Shown one piece after another: positions 60,324 to 64,000 of a stretch of 64,000 bases of DNA. The stretch lies in contig NC_133665.1 of the NCBI RefSeq assembly GCF_037893015.1, positions 104,623,937 through 104,687,936 on the forward strand, in the 5' to 3' direction. Origin of the DNA: Macrotis lagotis (lineage: Eukaryota; Chordata; Mammalia; Peramelemorphia; Peramelidae). The notes below the pieces were generated by a model. It had not been told where the DNA came from. It saw only the letters and a list, made by a program, of their open reading frames with translations, and ran no database searches. The position numbers and the translations under genes were made by a program. Each line of letters begins with the position of its first letter. Within the stretch, counting starts at the first letter, position 1.

Positions 60324-62109
60324 TTCCTTTGTTTAACTTCATTCTTTCTCTCTTAAAGTAAAAATACCTGAGAGATCAGTTTCTCATTAGTTGTTTTCAG
60401 ATATCCCAAGTATGTTGTCTTCCTGTCCCTCTTCCCCTAACTCCCGTGATCAGTTTTTCTTTAATGCAAACTCTCACTGCAACAGGAAGGAATTCTGATT
60501 ACAAAACATCTGATAGAATTTAATTGCATTTATTTTCATCTGGTGTATGCCATCCAGCTCATGTTTCTAAACTTTAGATTTAAAAGAAAAAGTGTTAGAT
60601 TTCAATAAAAGAGCCATTATTTGAAATTTTCTTCAGAATTACTTTAAATTTTTAGATACATAAAGATTAGCAGTAAAGAAAGAGTTCTAGGTTTAGAACT
60701 TTTATTTGCAATTTCATGAGAATACTTGAATTTCTCTTTATGTTAGATAAATATGGGTTTAAGCAGCTATGTAAATTTGTAGACTTATAAAAAAATATAA
60801 ACTTAAAAGAATTCAGTGGGTAAATTAGCTTAAGGAGCTGTTTTCCTTCACCTTACTTCATAGAATACATATTTTTAAGCAATTAATGTTAATTTCCATA
60901 GGCCTAATACAGTTGGAAAGAGTGACCAAAATGTTTCCTCTCTGTCCTGATATTGCTCCCTGTGACAATTTATAAGTGAATGTGTACATGCTTAGCAAGT
61001 TTGGCCTTTGCCTTCAGAAAGTGAGTAGGCCTTTATGGCTATTACTTCTTTCCATTTCCTCCTACAAGAGCCCTGAGCTGTTATTGCAAGGGAGTATTTG
61101 GTTTATTGCCTGTGTTTCCTCTTTGTTATTGTTTGCATCAACAGCAGCAGGTTTTTGAATCCCTTTTGTTCTTGTAAAGACGTATATAAACATAGCTTTA
61201 TAAGTAATAAGTTTTCATGGCAATTTTCCTTGCTGCAAAGAATATCTTAGTTCAAACCTTGAACTTGTAATTAGAAGCCTTGAGTTCAGACCCCTACCCC
61301 AGCAATTGCTAGATGTATAACCCCTTGTTAGGCAAGGTATTTTATTTCTTTGAGCTTGAGTTAATGGGAGTGATATTTTCAATTCTTAATATTTTATAAA
61401 ACTTAAAGAGCTTTAGAAATTTCCAAAATTTTTTACTAATTTGTGCATTATGAAAAGAAGGTAAATTATCTTTAATATGGCACAAAACTTTTTCAGATAG
61501 CACTTTTTTCCCCTAAATAAAAGTAAATCTTTTAGTTATACCTCTCCCTTCTTCCTCACAATGATTGAAAAATTCATCAACCTTTTTCTCTAGGATACCT
61601 CTCATTGGAATTTGAGAAGGGACTTGAAGTGGGCTTTTGGGCTAGGAATTTCCCAAAGGATTGGAATGATAATGCAGTTGTAAAATACTTTTGATCTTTG
61701 GGAGATGATCCCCTCTATAGCTAAAGAAAGATAATTTTTTTTTATGATCTCAAATTTCTTTCTGTATAAATAACCTTGTAGTGAGTATTTTGTTTTGTAC
61801 TGAGCATAGTGCATGGTTGCAGTTGTTGTCAGGACTGAGGAGAGATAGTATTCTTTGAAAATATTCACATTTTTTTCTAATATCTTATCTGTAGCATGTA
61901 AAAAATGCATGTGTTATATGAATACTTTAGGCATGATTCACAAGTGTAATTCTACCAAAACATTCTTGTATTATTTCTTCCTGGCATTGGAAAGAAAGTA
62001 GAAACAGAGTTATGATTAATAGTTCAGTTTTGTTCCTTTATCCAAAGAATAAATGAACTATACTTGATAAATACCTTCTTAATTTTCTAAGACATGTCCT
62101 CTCATAAAA

Positions 62110-62540
62110 CCTTCATGTCTTACTTGCAATGGAAGGGCACCAGGGGCTCATCATCCTTCACACCATTCTGTCTTCTTCTTAACTTCCTATCAAGTTCATC
62201 TGTGTCTTAAATGTCACCTTTCCTTTTTCTGTTCTACTCCTGTTCTCATCGTTTCTTTAATCCTTCTATTTGTCTTCTCTAATTTTCAGTCCTCTCAATT
62301 TTGGCCCATCCTCTTAGATCACAGCAGTTGATTGTCTTTTCAATCTTGTTTCCTCAATTCAAATGCTCGTTCCTATTCATAGGATCATAGAAAGAACCTT
62401 AGAGGCCATCTTCATTTTACAGACAAGGAACTTAACATCTTTGATTTAACCTTATCTTCCAGATCTTTAATGTATACTCTAGGCTCTAGTCCAACACAGC
62501 TTCCTTATCAACCACAGTTTACCTCATAAATTGACCTCGG
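62110..62540 (+). mobile_element. L2-like LINE debris
   Basis: Pyrimidine-rich L2-type 3' motifs (catgtcttacttgcaatgga, caatcttgtttcctcaattc); weak match. Confidence 0.35.
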
Positions 62541-62698
62541 ATTACTAGTTAAGCTAAGAAGCTGTTACAAAGCATTGCTGTTACGTAGCAATAACACAAG
62601 ACGTGGGATGGAAAAAAGATGTAGACTTAAAAGAATTCAGGCAGTTGGCAAGTAAGAATTTTTAATAAAAATTGAAACTACAACCTGTATTTTTTCAG

Positions 62699-62744
62699 GC
62701 CACTGATGCTCACTGCCATCAGATGTATCATCACTATGACATTG
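62699..62744 (+). other. Candidate cryptic or alternative exon
   Basis: 46 bases lie between a polypyrimidine-preceded acceptor (cctgtattttttcag) and a consensus donor, ATTG then GTAAGT. In the ARIH2 frame it reads ATDAHCHQMYHHYDI plus one base. Since 46 is not a multiple of three and the preceding exon ends in phase 0, inclusion would frameshift ARIH2. It may be a poison exon, a chance pseudo-exon, or part of an unknown transcript. Confidence 0.35.
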
Positions 62745-63487
62745 GTAAGTGTGGGAAGGGCTGGTGACAAGTTTGGTGGGCAGATTTTTTTTTAATCTAT
62801 TTGTAAGGTTGTTAGTTTTTTTCCTTGAAAATAAGAGAGATTAAGACTAGAAGTAGGCTAGTAGACATAATAGAAGCTGTTCATTTTACCATCTTTAATT
62901 AAATACTCTTATTGATTAGAAAAACTATATTCTGACTTAAAAAAAAGTAAGTACATTAGTATATCATCTGTGAGTCGTAGTTGATAAAGATGCCTATCAT
63001 TCCAATTGCCTTAGTATTACAACTAATAGCAACTGAAGTTAGCTTTTGGTTTTAAATTTTCCAGTAGATCTGGAAAAGGTTAAGCAAATGTTCTCAATGG
63101 TATAGTGGCACAGAATAAGTGCTTGCTTAATAAATGCTTGTTGACTGGTTGGATATTCAGGAAGAGTAATTAGGGGTATGTTTCAGGGACTATGTCTTTT
63201 CTGTTCTCTATTAGCACCTAACCTCAAATCTTACATATGATGAATGTTTGAATAACTTAGGTGAATTAAAAAAAATGGAAAATTGAACATAATTGACTTT
63301 AAATTTCCAAATCCTTTGACTGGGAAAAAAAAACCTTTTACCTCAAGCTACTTGAACCAGAAATTTTTCCCCCTAAACTTTAAGTGGAGTTAGCATCATT
63401 ACAGTTTGAAAAATCTCAATTGACATATTTGTAATCTGCTTGGAGATATAGAAATGGCATCAGAAAAGCTAATTTAGACATTATTAA

Positions 63488-64000
63488 AGAAAGATTTTAT
63501 TTGAGTTCTATAATGTTCCCCCTAATCTTGCTTCCTTCCCCCCCACCCCCCCTGCAGAAGTTAATCTGTTAGTCTTTACGATCTAAGTTGAATGTGATGA
63601 GAGAGAAATTCATACCCTTAATGAAGAAAAATAAAATATAAGAGATAGCAAAATTACATAATAAGATGGTTTTTTTCCCCCCTAAATTGAAGGTAATAGT
63701 ATTTAGTCCTTGTTCAAACTCCATAATTCTTTCTCAGGATACAGATGGTATGCTCAATTGCAGATTGCCCAAAATTGTCCCTGATTGTTGCACTGATGGA
63801 ATGAGCAAGTCCATCAAGGTTGATCATCACCCCCATGTTGCTGTTAGGGTGTACAATATTTTTCTGGTTCTGCTAATCTCACTCAGCATCAGTTCATGCA
63901 AATCCTTCCATGAGCCTTCCATGAATTCTTCATGCTTCCCTGAATTCCCATCCCTCCTGGTTTCTAATAGAATGATAGTACTCCATGACATACATATACC
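63488..64000 (-). mobile_element. L1 3' end, antisense, runs off the window
   Basis: Third copy of the tail seen at 22509 and 31270 (gaatgtgatgagagagaaat, ggttctgctaatctcactca, agcatcagttcatgcaaatc), continuing past the right edge. Confidence 0.82.

Larger units (their letters stand above)
48742..64000 (+). other. ARIH2: ARIH2 intron 3 (runs off the window)
   Basis: No sequence resembling the next coding exon (expected to begin VSHSVAKL) was found, so at least 15 kb of intron follows. Stretches 50010-50840, 51440-51926, 52019-53290, 54900-56290, 58400-59280 and 60325-62110 hold nothing I could name, apart from MIR-like scraps (55060-55140 antisense, 61255-61400 sense). Confidence 0.75.

Overview
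The window looks like marsupial nuclear DNA, most likely an Australian lineage such as a dasyurid. It is AT-rich and carries more than thirty copies of one tRNA-headed SINE (head cagctaggtgg, tail ccttgcaaaaacctaaaaaa), which I recognise as the WSINE1 type. It also has L1, HAL1, L2 and RTE pieces, MIR-like CORE-SINEs and long dinucleotide microsatellites. There is no prokaryotic or viral gene organisation. The species is an inference from repeat content.

The only host gene I can support is ARIH2 (ariadne-2/TRIAD1, an RBR-type E3 ubiquitin ligase), on the + strand in the right-hand 24 kb. A CpG-island promoter with a composite ETS/CRE site lies at about 39.74-40.7 kb. A non-coding exon 1 ends at a GTAAGT donor at 40244. 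A probable 64-base 5' UTR exon lies at 46381-46444. The first coding exon is 48388-48741, with the ATG at 48487 and codons 1-85. The remaining coding exons (UBA-like, RING1-IBR-RING2 and Ariadne domains) lie beyond the right edge. A 46-base exon-like segment at 62699-62744 has good splice signals but would break the frame.

The left 39 kb holds no recognisable host exon. It is a stack of retroelement insertions whose order can be read from target-site duplications (TSDs). Main items: an antisense RTE endonuclease fragment (0.3-0.64 kb); an old SINE split by a solo LTR and by a young SINE (2.25-3.09 kb); an L1 3' end (3.1-4.9 kb); a TOMM34 processed pseudogene (7.8-8.85 kb); an ancient repeat (12.7-16.8 kb) split by a 3'-truncated L1, a RANBP1 processed pseudogene and SINEs; a full-length HAL1 with a 16-bp TSD (23.98-27.3 kb) carrying four SINEs; a second, 5'-truncated HAL1 (27.9-28.7 kb); and several L1 3' ends.

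The ARIH2 introns hold a 7SL RNA pseudogene, a mariner-type MITE, a hAT-like MITE, a short retro-inserted RNA of unknown origin with a perfect 15-bp TSD, L2 fragments, SINEs and long polypurine/polypyrimidine tracts.

I see no new multi-gene system. The most unusual signals are a SINE that appears to have carried its parent's 5' flank into a site about 380 bp away in inverted orientation, just upstream of the ARIH2 promoter; three antisense SINEs inside the HAL1 with strongly A-to-G-biased change; a RANBP1 retrocopy apparently broken by one SINE; and two small upstream ORFs in the inferred ARIH2 leader.
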